From NCBI GenBank assembly GCA_002840735.1, contig PHBY01000019.1:1-64000 (forward strand): a stretch of DNA of 64,000 bases, written 5' to 3'. Of this stretch, positions 37,069 to 45,869 are shown one piece after another. Position numbers and translations under genes: made by a program. The notes below the pieces were generated by a model that was not told where the DNA came from, did no database searches, and was given only the letters and a program-made list of their open reading frames with translations. Position 1 is the stretch's first letter. Every line of letters begins with the position of its first letter. The stretch is from Chloroflexi bacterium HGW-Chloroflexi-2 (GTDB lineage: Bacteria > Chloroflexota > Anaerolineae > Anaerolineales > Anaerolineaceae).

Positions 37069-37999
37069 TCGCATCTTTGTTTTAGGAACACGAAAATCCA
37101 AACTTGCATTGTGGCAAGCAAATCATGTCGGCCAATCACTTCAGTACATCCAGCCAGGGTTTCAATTTCGACTGGAAACTTTTATCACCACAGGAGATAT
37201 AAAACTGGATCAACCACTACCTGAAATCGGTGGTAAAGGGTTGTTCACCCAGGAATTGGAACATGCTCTTCAAACGGGAGCCATTGATTTTGTGGTGCAT
37301 TCCCTCAAAGATTTGCCAGTGGATGACACAGCCGGCTTATCAATTTCCTCCATTCCATTACGGGAAAATCCAAAAGATGTACTGATTGCAAAACAAAAAT
37401 GCAACTTGATGAATTTACCCCAGGGGGCCAAAGTAGGCACATCCAGTTTGCGCAGAAGCGCTCAATTGCTACATATACGACCCGACCTGGTTTTATTGCC
37501 TCTGCGTGGTAATATCGATACCCGCATTCAGAAAGCTTTGAATGGTGAATATAATGCCATTATTTTAGCAGCTGCAGGTGTTTATCGCCTGGGTTTACAG
37601 GAGTATGTGCAGGAGGAATTATCCATGGAGATCATGTTGCCAGCCCCTGGCCAGGGTGCATTAGCCATTCAATCTCGCAAAAATGATAAAACCTTAAATT
37701 CGATTCTATCAACCATTGAGGACAAAAATACCCGCCATGCTGTCATTGCAGAGCGTTCATTTCTGAAAAATCTCGGTGGTGGATGTTCAGCGCCTGTAGC
37801 TGCCTATGCATACATCAAGGATGACCTTCTCTATATGGATGGACTGGTAGCTTCAGTAGAGGATGAAAAAATCTTACGAGTAAATGGAAGTTGTAAAAAC
37901 ACACTGGATCAAGCATCACAACTGGGAATGGCGTTAGCAGGAGCAATCTTGCGGCGTGGGGCAAAAAAATTAATGCAGATGGATAAAGGAGCATCCTAA
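37061..37999 (+). CDS. hemC: Porphobilinogen deaminase (hydroxymethylbilane synthase)
   Basis: The enzyme joins four porphobilinogens into hydroxymethylbilane using a covalent dipyrromethane cofactor. The attachment Cys is C242 in NLGGGCSAPVAAYA, the same position as in E. coli. GTRKSKLALWQ opens the protein, and KDLPV, GTSSLRRSAQL and LRGNIDTRI are present. The ATG at 37,061 overlaps the last eight bases of hemA, so translation is coupled. A TTG further upstream would add 18 residues with no family match. Length is 312 residues. Confidence 0.95.
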   Translation: MTDRIFVLGTRKSKLALWQANHVGQSLQYIQPGFQFRLETFITTGDIKLDQPLPEIGGKGLFTQELEHALQTGAIDFVVHSLKDLPVDDTAGLSISSIPLRENPKDVLIAKQKCNLMNLPQGAKVGTSSLRRSAQLLHIRPDLVLLPLRGNIDTRIQKALNGEYNAIILAAAGVYRLGLQEYVQEELSMEIMLPAPGQGALAIQSRKNDKTLNSILSTIEDKNTRHAVIAERSFLKNLGGGCSAPVAAYAYIKDDLLYMDGLVASVEDEKILRVNGSCKNTLDQASQLGMALAGAILRRGAKKLMQMDKGAS

Positions 38000-38775
38000 T
38001 GTTATTGGGTAAACGTGTCCTGGTAACCCGGCCTGCTCATCAGACTGAACAATTCATCAATCATTTAAGAACATTAGGCGCAGATCCGGTTTTATTTCCT
38101 ACAACCAGGATCGTTCCGGATTCTGATCAACTAATCCGTTTCCGTAGAGAATTGGAACAATTGGATCCATATCAGTGGATAATTTTTACCAGCCAGAATA
38201 CCGTCCATTTGTTTTGGGAAGAATTCCAGAAATCAGAATGCTCCATCGATTATTTAAAAAACGTAAAAATAGCTGCCATCGGACCAGCGACCAGGCAGGC
38301 ATTGAATGAATGTGGAATTGCTGTGGATGTCATGCCAGAAAAATTTATTGGAGAAGAGATCGTTAGTACACTTGGGAATATTGAAGGCAACCTCATTCTT
38401 CTTCCCCGTGCAGAAAGTGCCCGGGAAGAATTGTTGAAAGCATTATTACAAAACAAAGCGGTTGTGCATGAGTTTCCCCTGTATAAATCCGTCACAAACT
38501 CACCGGATTCGCAAGCATGGAAAGAATTGGAAACAGGTGTGGACTTTGTCACCTTTACCAGTGCTTCTACAGTGCATGGTTTTTTTGATCTTTTGGGAGA
38601 TCGAGCTAAAACTTATTTATCGCAAACAATCATTGCCTGCATTGGACCCATTACAGCAAACGCTCTGGAACCATATGGAATGACTGCCCAGATTGTTGCG
38701 GAAACTTATACAACCAAAGGGCTGGTTGAATCCATTCTGTCGTTCGCTGGCAATCACAATCGAAAGGTGCATTGA
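37999..38775 (+). CDS. hemD: Uroporphyrinogen-III synthase
   Basis: A 258-residue protein that closes and inverts ring D of hydroxymethylbilane. The family is poorly conserved. Visible features are [36 protein letters not shown] at the start, [13 protein letters not shown], and [14 protein letters not shown] in the second lobe. Start and stop overlap hemC (TAATG) and hemB (TGATG), which supports the assignment strongly. Confidence 0.92.
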   Translation: MLLGKRVLVTRPAHQTEQFINHLRTLGADPVLFPTTRIVPDSDQLIRFRRELEQLDPYQWIIFTSQNTVHLFWEEFQKSECSIDYLKNVKIAAIGPATRQALNECGIAVDVMPEKFIGEEIVSTLGNIEGNLILLPRAESAREELLKALLQNKAVVHEFPLYKSVTNSPDSQAWKELETGVDFVTFTSASTVHGFFDLLGDRAKTYLSQTIIACIGPITANALEPYGMTAQIVAETYTTKGLVESILSFAGNHNRKVH

Positions 38776-39821
38776 TGAAAATGAATAGCCAATACAAACC
38801 AAATCTACCCACTTCCTTAAAGTCACGTCCCCGCCGGCTTCGCATATCTCCTGGAATCAGGAGCATGGTGCGAGAAACAAGACTGGAATCCAGTGATTTT
38901 ATATATCCTATATTTGTCAAGCATGGAAAAGGGATAAAGCAGGAAATCAGTTCGATGCCTGGCGTTTTCCAGTGGTCACCTGACCTGCTGGCTGATGAAA
39001 CTAAAAGTATCTCTGAATTGGATATTCCAGCAGTCATCCTGTTTGGCATCCCTGCATCCAAAGACCCCATTGGGTTAGAAAATTTTTCAGATCAGGGAAT
39101 CATCCAGCAGAGTATTCGGGTCATTAAACAATCTGTTCCAGAAATGATCGTGATCACTGATGTGTGTTTATGCGAATACACGGATCATGGCCATTGTGGT
39201 ATTTTAAATCTGGGTGAAAATAGAAACCCAAATTTACCGGAAGGGTACGTCCTGAATGATGAAACCCTGGAAATTCTGGCAAAAGTAGCGGTTTCCCACG
39301 CTCAGGCTGGAGCAGATATGGTTGCCCCCTCTGGAATGATGGATGGTATGGTAGCTGCTATTCGCAATGGATTGGATGCACACCACTTCGAACACATTCC
39401 GATCCTGTCCTACTCAGTGAAATATGCCTCTTCCTTTTATGGTCCCTTCCGCGAAGCGGCTCAGGGAACACCCAGGTTTGGTGACCGGCAGAGCCATCAA
39501 ATGGACCCTGCAAACATACGTGAAGCCTTGCGGGAAGCCGCACTGGATGTACAGGAAGGTGCTGATGCTCTCATGGTAAAACCTGCCCTGGCATACCTGG
39601 ACGTGATCCATCTATTAAGACAGACCTACCCTGAACTTACTCTGGCTGCATACAACGTCAGTGGCGAATATGCCATGATCAAAGCGGCTGCTGTCAATGG
39701 TTGGCTGGAGGAACGCCGCACAATATTGGAAATCTTAATCAGTATGAAACGTGCGGGAGCTGACTTAATCATCACCTATCATGCCAAAGAGGCTGCTCGG
39801 TGGCTTAAGGAGAATCAATAA
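38775..39821 (+). CDS. hemB: Delta-aminolevulinic acid dehydratase (porphobilinogen synthase)
   Basis: Condenses two 5-aminolevulinates into porphobilinogen. The two Schiff-base lysines are K216 (SYSVKYASS) and K269 ([13 protein letters not shown]). The zinc site is present as C131, C133 and C141 in [14 protein letters not shown], so this is a zinc-dependent form. ATG 38,775 overlaps the hemD stop by one base. A TTG one codon earlier is possible. Length is 348 residues. Confidence 0.95.
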   Translation: MKMNSQYKPNLPTSLKSRPRRLRISPGIRSMVRETRLESSDFIYPIFVKHGKGIKQEISSMPGVFQWSPDLLADETKSISELDIPAVILFGIPASKDPIGLENFSDQGIIQQSIRVIKQSVPEMIVITDVCLCEYTDHGHCGILNLGENRNPNLPEGYVLNDETLEILAKVAVSHAQAGADMVAPSGMMDGMVAAIRNGLDAHHFEHIPILSYSVKYASSFYGPFREAAQGTPRFGDRQSHQMDPANIREALREAALDVQEGADALMVKPALAYLDVIHLLRQTYPELTLAAYNVSGEYAMIKAAAVNGWLEERRTILEILISMKRAGADLIITYHAKEAARWLKENQ

Positions 39822-39822
39822 A

Positions 39823-40875
39823 ATGGAAGTCCAAGAACCCTCATTCACATTTTTACGTGCCTGTAAAAGATTACCGGTGGATTACACACCGATCTGGTTT
39901 ATGCGCCAGGCTGGTCGTTATATGGCAGAATATCGGAAAATTCGAGAAAAATACACTTTATTGGAGATTTGTGCAATTCCTGAATTAGCAACCGAAGTGA
40001 CCCTGCAACCTATCCGAGCTTTTGGATTTGATGCTGCCATTTTATTTGCAGATATTCTCCTACCATTAATTCCCATGGGCATCAACCTGGAATTTGCTGC
40101 CGGTGAAGGGCCGGTCATTCACAACCCTGTTCGTACTGCTATGGACGTAGATCAACTTCGAAGAATAAATCCCCATGAAGATCTGGCACACGTATTGAAA
40201 GCAGTCCAATTTATTTCATCGGAGTTGGCAGGAAAAACGCCATTAATTGGTTTTGCCGGTGCGCCATTTACATTGGCCAGCTATCTGATAGAGGGTGGAC
40301 CTTCCAATAATTTTTTGAAAACCAAAGGGCTGATGGTTGAACAACCGCAGGTTTGGGATCAGATGATGAACCTCCTGGCTGAGGTGGTTGCAGACTTCTT
40401 ATTAGCACAAATTGATGCTGGTGCTCAGGCAATCCAACTCTTCGATAGCTGGGCAGGGTCAGCCTTGAGCCCGGATGATTACAGACAATATGCGCTACCT
40501 TACTCTCAGAGGATTTTTAATAATATTCTTCAAACAGGTGTGCCGACCATCCATTTTTCCGTAGGTGCTGGCACATATCTACCTTTAATAAAAGAAGCGG
40601 GCGGCGATGTCATTGGTCTGGATTGGCGTACACCCATAGACTGGGGCAGAAATATTCTAGGAACAGAGGTCGCTGTTCAGGGTAATCTGGATCCAGCTGC
40701 CCTTTTTGTACCTCAAAAACATCTGAAACAAAAAATCCAAAAAATCCTCGATCAGGCAAATAACCAACCCGGCCACATATTCAATCTTGGGCATGGTATT
40801 TTGCCACAGACACCAGTGGATAATGTAAAAGCATCTGTGGAAATCGTCCATGAATTAAGTCAAAGGAAGGTCTAA
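39823..40875 (+). CDS. hemE: Uroporphyrinogen decarboxylase
   Basis: Removes four acetate carboxyls from uroporphyrinogen III to give coproporphyrinogen III. The 350-residue protein shows the substrate-binding WFMRQAGRYMAEYR, FADILLP, IGFAGAPFTLASYLIEGG and FNLGHGILPQTPVDNV. ATG 39,823 is one base after the hemB stop and has AAGGAGA upstream. An earlier in-frame ATG at 39,781 lies within hemB and is less likely. Confidence 0.95.
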   Translation: MEVQEPSFTFLRACKRLPVDYTPIWFMRQAGRYMAEYRKIREKYTLLEICAIPELATEVTLQPIRAFGFDAAILFADILLPLIPMGINLEFAAGEGPVIHNPVRTAMDVDQLRRINPHEDLAHVLKAVQFISSELAGKTPLIGFAGAPFTLASYLIEGGPSNNFLKTKGLMVEQPQVWDQMMNLLAEVVADFLLAQIDAGAQAIQLFDSWAGSALSPDDYRQYALPYSQRIFNNILQTGVPTIHFSVGAGTYLPLIKEAGGDVIGLDWRTPIDWGRNILGTEVAVQGNLDPAALFVPQKHLKQKIQKILDQANNQPGHIFNLGHGILPQTPVDNVKASVEIVHELSQRKV

Positions 40876-40878
40876 CCC

Positions 40879-42165
40879 ATGCAATCAAAAAATATCACCC
40901 GATCAGAAGAATTATTTTTAAAAGCACAAACGCTGCTTCCTGGCGGGGTTGATTCCCCTGTACGTGCATTTCGTTCTGTTGGTAGCCAGCCATTATTTAT
41001 CGATCGAGGTGAGGGGGCTTATGTCTTTGACGTGGATGGTAATCGTTATCTTGACTATGTCCTGTCCTGGGGACCACTCATTCTGGGGCATGCCAATGAT
41101 GCTATTTCCCGCGTTATCTGTGAAACCGCCCGGAAAGGCACCAGCTTTGGCGCACCTAGTCCCCTGGAATTGGAACTTGCCAAACGGGTGATGGGATTTT
41201 ATCCGAGCATGGAACGCGTTCGTTTTGTCAACTCCGGTACAGAAGCGACTATGTCGGCGATACGATTGGCGCGTGCTTATACAAAACGGGACTATATCAT
41301 TAAATTCGAAGGCTGCTATCACGGTCATGCCGATATTTTCCTGGTACAGGCAGGTTCAGGTGTGGCAACCCTGGGATTACCCGATTCACCCGGTGTACCA
41401 GCTGCAACAGCCAATCAAACCCTGATCGCTCCTTATAATGACCTGGAAGCTGTCAAGAAGATTTTCCAAAATTATCCCCAACAAATCGCCGCCATCATCG
41501 TTGAACCAGTGGCCGGCAACATGGGGGTTGTTCCCCCTGTGGAAGGTTTTTTGCAAGGATTAAGAACACTGTCTGAAGAATACAACGCATTATTAATCTT
41601 TGATGAAATCATGACCGGGTTCCGTGTTCATCGTGGCGGAGCACAGGCACTTTATAACATCAAACCCGATCTTACCACGCTGGGCAAAGTAATCGGTGGT
41701 GGCGTGCCTGTAGGTGCTTTTGGCGGGAGACAGGAAATTATGGATTTAATCGCTCCGGCAGGGCCGGTTTACCAGGCCGGTACTTTCTCAGGAAACCCTC
41801 TTGCCATGGCAGCCGGTGTGGAAATCTTACAAATTCTGGATAACCCTGCTGTTTGGGAAAATCTAAACGCTCGTTCCAATCAACTCAAAGAGGGTGTTAT
41901 ATCCATCCTGCGAAGGAAAGCTCTAAATTATCAATTACAAAGTGTCGGTAGCATGTTTACCTTATTCTTCGCTGAAAATCCCGTAACGAATTGGACAACT
42001 GCCAGCCTGGCAAACCGGGAGAAATATGCTCAATTTTTCCGGAACATGCTGGATTATGGTGTTTATCTGGCTCCGTCTCAATTTGAAGCAGGCTTTCTAT
42101 CCAGCATGCATGGCGAACATGAGATTCTGTTTACTTTGGAAGCAATAGAAAAGTCATTGGTTTAG
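40879..42165 (+). CDS. hemL: Glutamate-1-semialdehyde 2,1-aminomutase
   Basis: PLP enzyme that turns glutamate-1-semialdehyde into 5-aminolevulinate, acting right after HemA. The 428-residue protein has the PLP Lys at K270 (TTLGKVIGGGVPVGAFGG) and FDEIMTGFRVHRGGAQ, FVNSGTEATMSAIRLARA and YHGHAD. It closes the heme run three bases after hemE. With it, the run supplies every enzyme from glutamyl-tRNA to heme b. Confidence 0.95.
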   Translation: MQSKNITRSEELFLKAQTLLPGGVDSPVRAFRSVGSQPLFIDRGEGAYVFDVDGNRYLDYVLSWGPLILGHANDAISRVICETARKGTSFGAPSPLELELAKRVMGFYPSMERVRFVNSGTEATMSAIRLARAYTKRDYIIKFEGCYHGHADIFLVQAGSGVATLGLPDSPGVPAATANQTLIAPYNDLEAVKKIFQNYPQQIAAIIVEPVAGNMGVVPPVEGFLQGLRTLSEEYNALLIFDEIMTGFRVHRGGAQALYNIKPDLTTLGKVIGGGVPVGAFGGRQEIMDLIAPAGPVYQAGTFSGNPLAMAAGVEILQILDNPAVWENLNARSNQLKEGVISILRRKALNYQLQSVGSMFTLFFAENPVTNWTTASLANREKYAQFFRNMLDYGVYLAPSQFEAGFLSSMHGEHEILFTLEAIEKSLV

Positions 42166-42323
42166 ACAATTTCATAACTTCATAAAACTCAATTGATCAT
42201 TCTCAATCAGTGATTTTGATGGGTCGTATGGTATTTAATAAAACCCTCCTATTGCACACCAGGGTGTTAAAATTAATGTAGAAACTTTGATTAGTCCATC
42301 TACAAAACAACCTCAAGAATATC

Positions 42324-42479
42324 AACCTGGAAGTCATCAAGACCGCTGATTGAATCATCGACCTCCGCCCTGAATGTGGCTCTGCTGGTGGACGCCTGCT
42401 GGGATTCAGCACTCCCGAGATGGTAGCGGGGGTGGCAGAGTCTTTAGCAGGAAAATATTTGAGAAAAGCTATCAAGTAA
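42324..42479 (+). pseudogene. Remnant of the C-terminus of uvrA
   Basis: The frame reads NLEVIKTAD, stop, IIDLRPECGSAGGRLLGFSTPEMVAGV, AESLAGKYLRKAIK. This closely follows the end of UvrA (NLDVIKTADWIIDLGPEGG..GG...GTPEEVA), with the expected Trp codon changed to TGA at 42,351. The rest of uvrA is absent. A minus-strand frame over the same bases is only its shadow. Confidence 0.8.
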
Positions 42480-42604
42480 ATTTTGAGGAAAAAATATTTG
42501 TGATTGACGAATTCCCATTTATAGATTGAATTCTGGGAATTCATTCCCATTTTTCAATAAAATTTTGGGAATTTATTAATTTTTTGATCCTTTACCAAAA
42601 ATAA
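42480..42604. other. Gap between the uvrA remnant and the ECF leader
   Basis: AT-rich. It contains two near-identical words, TTGGGAATT and CTGGGAATTCATTCCCA, the second a short palindrome at about 42,532-42,551. No gene seen. Confidence 0.4.
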
Positions 42605-42632
42605 TTGCTTTTTTTTCACTTCTCCATATAAT
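42605..42632 (+). promoter_or_regulatory. Promoter of the ECF transporter operon
   Basis: TTGCTT (42,605-42,610) and a perfect TATAAT (42,627-42,632) with a 16-base spacer. Transcription should start near 42,639, just before an AGGAGG. Confidence 0.55.
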
Positions 42633-42649
42633 CATCTCAAAGGAGGCAT

Positions 42650-42676
42650 ATGTATTTTATTTACCATCATACCTGA
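42650..42676 (+). CDS. Possible eight-codon leader peptide
   Basis: ATG at 42,650 follows AAAGGAGG by three bases and reads MYFIYHHT, stop. The predicted transcript begins almost at the Shine-Dalgarno sequence. Two adjacent His codons and three aromatic codons recall attenuator peptides. The last codons (ACCTGA) contain ACCTG, able to pair with CAGGT in the antiterminator strand. The spacing is tight, so translation is uncertain. Confidence 0.4.
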   Translation: MYFIYHHT

Positions 42677-42770
42677 AGTTATCTAAATGGTGCCTTGGTG
42701 CACCGATGTGCAGTTTGTACATACAGGTCTGATGGGATAAACACCATCTAAAAACCCGTTCCTTCTGGAG

Positions 42771-42804
42771 CGCCACCTGTATGTGCAAGTGGCGTTTTTT
42801 TTTT
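42771..42804 (+). terminator. Intrinsic terminator in the ECF operon leader
   Basis: Stem CGCCAC/GTGGCG, extended by TG/CA pairs past one mismatch, followed by an uninterrupted T10 tract. It lies 40 bases before the first gene's ATG, a position typical of transcription attenuation. Confidence 0.8.
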
Positions 42805-42843
42805 ATTTATGAATAATCTTGTATCAAAAACCAGGAGGAATAA

Positions 42844-43194
42844 ATGGAATTATCAGCTCTAGATACTGTAGTATTGGTTACCCGAAATGGCATGGGGGAT
42901 TCAGATTCAGTCTTGCAACAAAATTTAATTGTTAAGTATTTTTCATTACTTAACGAAAATAACATCCTGCCATCCGTGATCTGCTTTTATACGGAGGGAA
43001 TAAAATTGGCAGTCACCGGTTCACCTGTTTTGGAACAGCTCAAAGATTTAGAAAGGAAAGGTGTGCACCTGATCTTATGTGGCACCTGCCTTGGACATTA
43101 CAACCTGACTGATCAGGTGCAGGTCGGGATTGTGGGTGGCATGACCGATATCATTGAAGCCCAGTTTAGAGCAAAAAAGGTGATCTCTATCTAA
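42844..43194 (+). CDS. DsrE-family protein, YedF C-terminal type
   Basis: A 116-residue protein matching the C-terminal DsrE-like domain of selenium-associated YedF: VVLVTRNGMGDSDSVLQQNLI, SVICFYTEGIKLAVTGSPVLEQLKDLERKGVHLILCGTCLGHYNL. It lacks the N-terminal TusA/SirA domain. Two Cys in the CGTC motif could carry a persulfide or selenide. GGAGG precedes the ATG. The co-transcribed genes are a DUF296 protein and an ECF transporter, so it may handle a sulfur- or selenium-containing nutrient. That is inference. Confidence 0.8.
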   Translation: MELSALDTVVLVTRNGMGDSDSVLQQNLIVKYFSLLNENNILPSVICFYTEGIKLAVTGSPVLEQLKDLERKGVHLILCGTCLGHYNLTDQVQVGIVGGMTDIIEAQFRAKKVISI

Positions 43195-43203
43195 AGGAGT
43201 GCT

Positions 43204-43614
43204 ATGAAACCCCACGTCCTTCGCTTGCATCCAGGTCAGGATTTAAAAGCTGCTATTGACACATTTTTAGTTGAAAATGAGATCGCTGCTGGATGCGTTG
43301 TGACCTGTGTTGGCAGTTTACGAAAGGCTAATTTAAGATTTGCCAACCAGGAAACAGGAACAATTTTGACAGGCTTTTTCGAAATTGTTGCGCTCACCGG
43401 TGTGCTTTCTTCTTCCGGCTCCCATTATCATATTGCCATTGCCGATGAACAGGGCAAAGTCTATGGCGCTCACTTGTTGGATGGTAGCGAAATTTATACA
43501 ACTGCTGAACTTGTTGTGTTGCAATTCGAAGAATACCAATTTGAAAGGATCATGGATCAAGAATCCGGATATCCAGAACTTCATCCAATTTTAATCAATC
43601 AAAAGGAGAGTTAA
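43204..43614 (+). CDS. DUF296 (PPC/PCC domain) protein
   Basis: This 136-residue protein is a stand-alone PPC domain: HPGQDLKAAIDTFLVENEI, TCVGSLRKANLRFA, FEIVALTGVLSSSGSHYHIAIAD, GAHLLDGSEIYTTAELVVLQ. Bacterial versions form trimers with a conserved His pair (HYH near 74-76) that may bind metal. Function is unknown. The nine-base gap to the DsrE gene suggests shared regulation. Confidence 0.85.
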   Translation: MKPHVLRLHPGQDLKAAIDTFLVENEIAAGCVVTCVGSLRKANLRFANQETGTILTGFFEIVALTGVLSSSGSHYHIAIADEQGKVYGAHLLDGSEIYTTAELVVLQFEEYQFERIMDQESGYPELHPILINQKES

Positions 43615-43615
43615 T

Positions 43616-44206
43616 ATGTCCACTGTAAACCAATCTAAGAAATTCTTTTCCACTATGACATTAACCTTAATGGCAGTAGCAATTGTTATTAATATGGTCC
43701 TTGGCCAAATCGCATCCATACTCAAATTACCCATCTTTCTGGATTCCATCGGTACAGTGTTGGTAGGTATACTGGCTGGCCCCTGGGCGGGTGGTCTTAC
43801 TGGGTTAATCACAAATCTATTATGGGGGCTGATCTCCGATCCTGTATCAGCAGCTTTCGCGCCCGTGGCTGCGATGATCGGTATTGCTGCAGGGTTGTGT
43901 GCAAAATTCGGATTGTTCAAAACCTGGTGGAAAGCCATCATTAGCGGCGTGATCATCTCTGTTGCCCTGGCAATCATCGCTGTTCCCATCCGTCTGTATA
44001 TGTTTGGTGGTCTCACCGGCAGTGGTTCCGATTTCATAACTGCTTACTTTCTGGCGTTAGGCAGAGATCTGTTTGGGGCCGTCATTATTCAGGTAATCAC
44101 ATCTAATCTGGTAGATAAAGTCGTTACCGCTTTGATCAGTTGGGGTATCATAAAAGCATTGCCAAATCGGTTTGTATCAAGGTTCCCTGGCGCAGATAAG
44201 GTTTGA
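43616..44206 (+). CDS. ECF transporter substrate-binding (S) component, unknown substrate
   Basis: A 196-residue membrane protein with about six helices and the S-component hallmark region LDSIGTVLVGILAGPWAGGLTGLITNLLWGLI. The EcfT and two EcfA genes directly follow, so a complete energy-coupling-factor transporter is encoded. I cannot match it confidently to the thiamine, biotin, folate, queuosine or cobalt groups. The neighbouring DsrE protein hints at a sulfur-related vitamin precursor. It overlaps the start region of EcfT. Confidence 0.82.
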   Translation: MSTVNQSKKFFSTMTLTLMAVAIVINMVLGQIASILKLPIFLDSIGTVLVGILAGPWAGGLTGLITNLLWGLISDPVSAAFAPVAAMIGIAAGLCAKFGLFKTWWKAIISGVIISVALAIIAVPIRLYMFGGLTGSGSDFITAYFLALGRDLFGAVIIQVITSNLVDKVVTALISWGIIKALPNRFVSRFPGADKV

Positions 44207-44208
44207 TC

Positions 44209-45000
44209 ATGTTTGAACCTCACAGCCTGTACATCACTGGCAAAGGCACTTTTTATTCATTGCACCCACTCACAAAATTAAGTGGTGTACTGGCTGTAGC
44301 GCTCCTGGTTTTCCTGGGACCTGGAGAAACTGAAAAAATTATTCTTATTGGCTTGCTTATTTTCTTGACTGCTGTGTGGGCAGGTCTTCTTCTGCCATCC
44401 ATTAAAACAACAATAAAACTGCTGCTCCCGTTGTTGATTGTACTGGTTGTTGTTCAAGGATTTTTCTATCCTCAAAACACTACTATTCTTTTTTCTTTAG
44501 GAAAATATGAATATGCATGGGAAGGATTCCTGTATGCGTTATTCGTAACTGCCCGTATTGGCGTGATTTTATTGGCTTCTTTGCTATTTCTGTTTTCCAC
44601 AAAACTTTCCGATTTCAGCAGAGCGCTGACAATTTCCGGATTATCGTCCGGACTGGTATATTTGATCGTCAGCCCTATCTATATGCTGCCTGATTTTGCA
44701 GATCGCATCCACCGTATCAGGGAATCGCAACAATCCAGAGGCCTGGATATAGAAGGCAATTTTCTGGTTCGGATTAAAGCGCTCTTCCCGCTGGTTGCTC
44801 CTCTCATTCTGGGAGCATTAGTTGAAACAGAAAGTAGAGCTTTGATTCTGGAAACCAGAGCGTTTAATGCCATCGGGAAGAGATCCAGTCTGGTGGAAAT
44901 CTATCTATCCAGACGCGAACGAGTTCTCCAAATTTTATTACTGACAGTTGCTTTGATCTTATCGGTGATTGGCATTATCGAAAGGGCGTTATTTTTATGA
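44209..45000 (+). CDS. ecfT: ECF transporter transmembrane protein EcfT (CbiQ family)
   Basis: A 263-residue membrane scaffold that couples the two ATPases to the S-component. It has four or more hydrophobic helices and coupling helices with the RESQQSRGLD (ArgGly-type) and ETRAFNAIGKRSS motifs, as in EcfT. ATG 44,209 is preferred over the in-frame TTG six bases upstream, which lies on the S-component stop. The end overlaps ecfA1 by four bases. Confidence 0.9.
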   Translation: MFEPHSLYITGKGTFYSLHPLTKLSGVLAVALLVFLGPGETEKIILIGLLIFLTAVWAGLLLPSIKTTIKLLLPLLIVLVVVQGFFYPQNTTILFSLGKYEYAWEGFLYALFVTARIGVILLASLLFLFSTKLSDFSRALTISGLSSGLVYLIVSPIYMLPDFADRIHRIRESQQSRGLDIEGNFLVRIKALFPLVAPLILGALVETESRALILETRAFNAIGKRSSLVEIYLSRRERVLQILLLTVALILSVIGIIERALFL

Positions 45001-45869
45001 GCACTCCGCCCATCATTCAGCTGGATGAGGTTCACTTCACCTATTCTGGGGGTTCTCATTCAGCACTCTCAGCCATTACACTGAGTATTCAACCAGGTGA
45101 AATCATTGGAATTATCGGAGCAAACGGAGCAGGAAAATCCACACTTTGCTATTTACTGGCAGGCTTAATCCCTTCTTTTTTCAATGGGAATTTTTCCGGC
45201 ACAGCAACCATAAATGACAAAGAGATCGCGAATATCGATGCCAACAAACTCCCTTATCTGGTTGGTTTGGTGCTGCAGAACAGCAGATTACAACTTTCTC
45301 ACATGTGCAATACTGTTTATGAAGAAGTTGCCTTCGGTCTGGAAAATTTGGGTGTGCCCAGGGAAATTATGCTTAAAAAAATTGACCAGGCACTTAAAAT
45401 GACTGGTATATCTCACATGGCAGAACGTTCTCCATATACCTTATCTGGTGGTGAACAACAACGCTTAGCCATTGCTTCCATTCTGGCGATGGATTCACCG
45501 GTGTTGATTTTTGATGAACCTACTTCTTTATTGGACCCTGTTGGCCGTAGAGAAGTTCTTTCAGTGATTATGAATTTATCCAAATCTGGTCATACCATCA
45601 TCATTGCTGAAAACCACCTTGAATGGATAGCAGAATACACCGATCGAGTAGTTGCATTGGAAGCAGGAAAAATCTTAGTACAAGGAGATCCAAAAGAGAT
45701 AATGAGTCTCCCTGAAATTCAATCCTCTGGAATAGGCTGGACCCGTTTTACACAGGCTTCAGCCTTGTATCTTGAAAAAACAAAATCCGGGAGTCCTAAT
45801 CGTTTACCAATAACGCTTGAACAGGCTATCCATTTTTTCCAAACAGAACAAGGTAATCATGGAAATTAA
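44997..45869 (+). CDS. ecfA1: ECF transporter ATPase EcfA1
   Basis: A 290-residue ABC ATPase. Walker A is GANGAGKST, the signature is intact (LSGGEQQRLAIASILAMD), Walker B is VLIFDEPTSLLDP, and the switch His is in the IIAENHLEWI segment. It pairs with EcfA2 to power uptake. Its final 11 bases overlap ecfA2. Confidence 0.93.
   Translation: MSTPPIIQLDEVHFTYSGGSHSALSAITLSIQPGEIIGIIGANGAGKSTLCYLLAGLIPSFFNGNFSGTATINDKEIANIDANKLPYLVGLVLQNSRLQLSHMCNTVYEEVAFGLENLGVPREIMLKKIDQALKMTGISHMAERSPYTLSGGEQQRLAIASILAMDSPVLIFDEPTSLLDPVGRREVLSVIMNLSKSGHTIIIAENHLEWIAEYTDRVVALEAGKILVQGDPKEIMSLPEIQSSGIGWTRFTQASALYLEKTKSGSPNRLPITLEQAIHFFQTEQGNHGN

Larger units (their letters stand above)
42639..42804 (+). promoter_or_regulatory. 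Leader with candidate attenuator or riboswitch
   Basis: The RNA from about 42,639 can fold in two exclusive ways. A terminator, CGCCAC (42,771-42,776) with GTGGCG (42,789-42,794) plus ten T, would stop transcription before the first gene. Alternatively 42,715-42,728 pairs with 42,775-42,788 over 14 consecutive positions with one G-U, destroying the terminator stem. Other hairpins are GATGG/CCATC (42,731-42,746) and CGTTCC/GGAGCG (42,757-42,772). The leader does not match the conserved cores of TPP, cobalamin, THF, preQ1 or T-box elements as I know them. Confidence 0.65.

Noticed and set aside
42203-42550. 115-codon minus-strand frame after hemL
   Set aside because: It is the reverse of the uvrA remnant, which is recognisable on the plus strand.
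42639-42804. Known riboswitch or T-box upstream of the ECF operon
   Set aside because: I looked for TPP (CTGAGA, ACCTGATCTGG), cobalamin, THF and T-box (TGGnACC) cores and found none convincing; TGGTGCACC is only superficially T-box-like.
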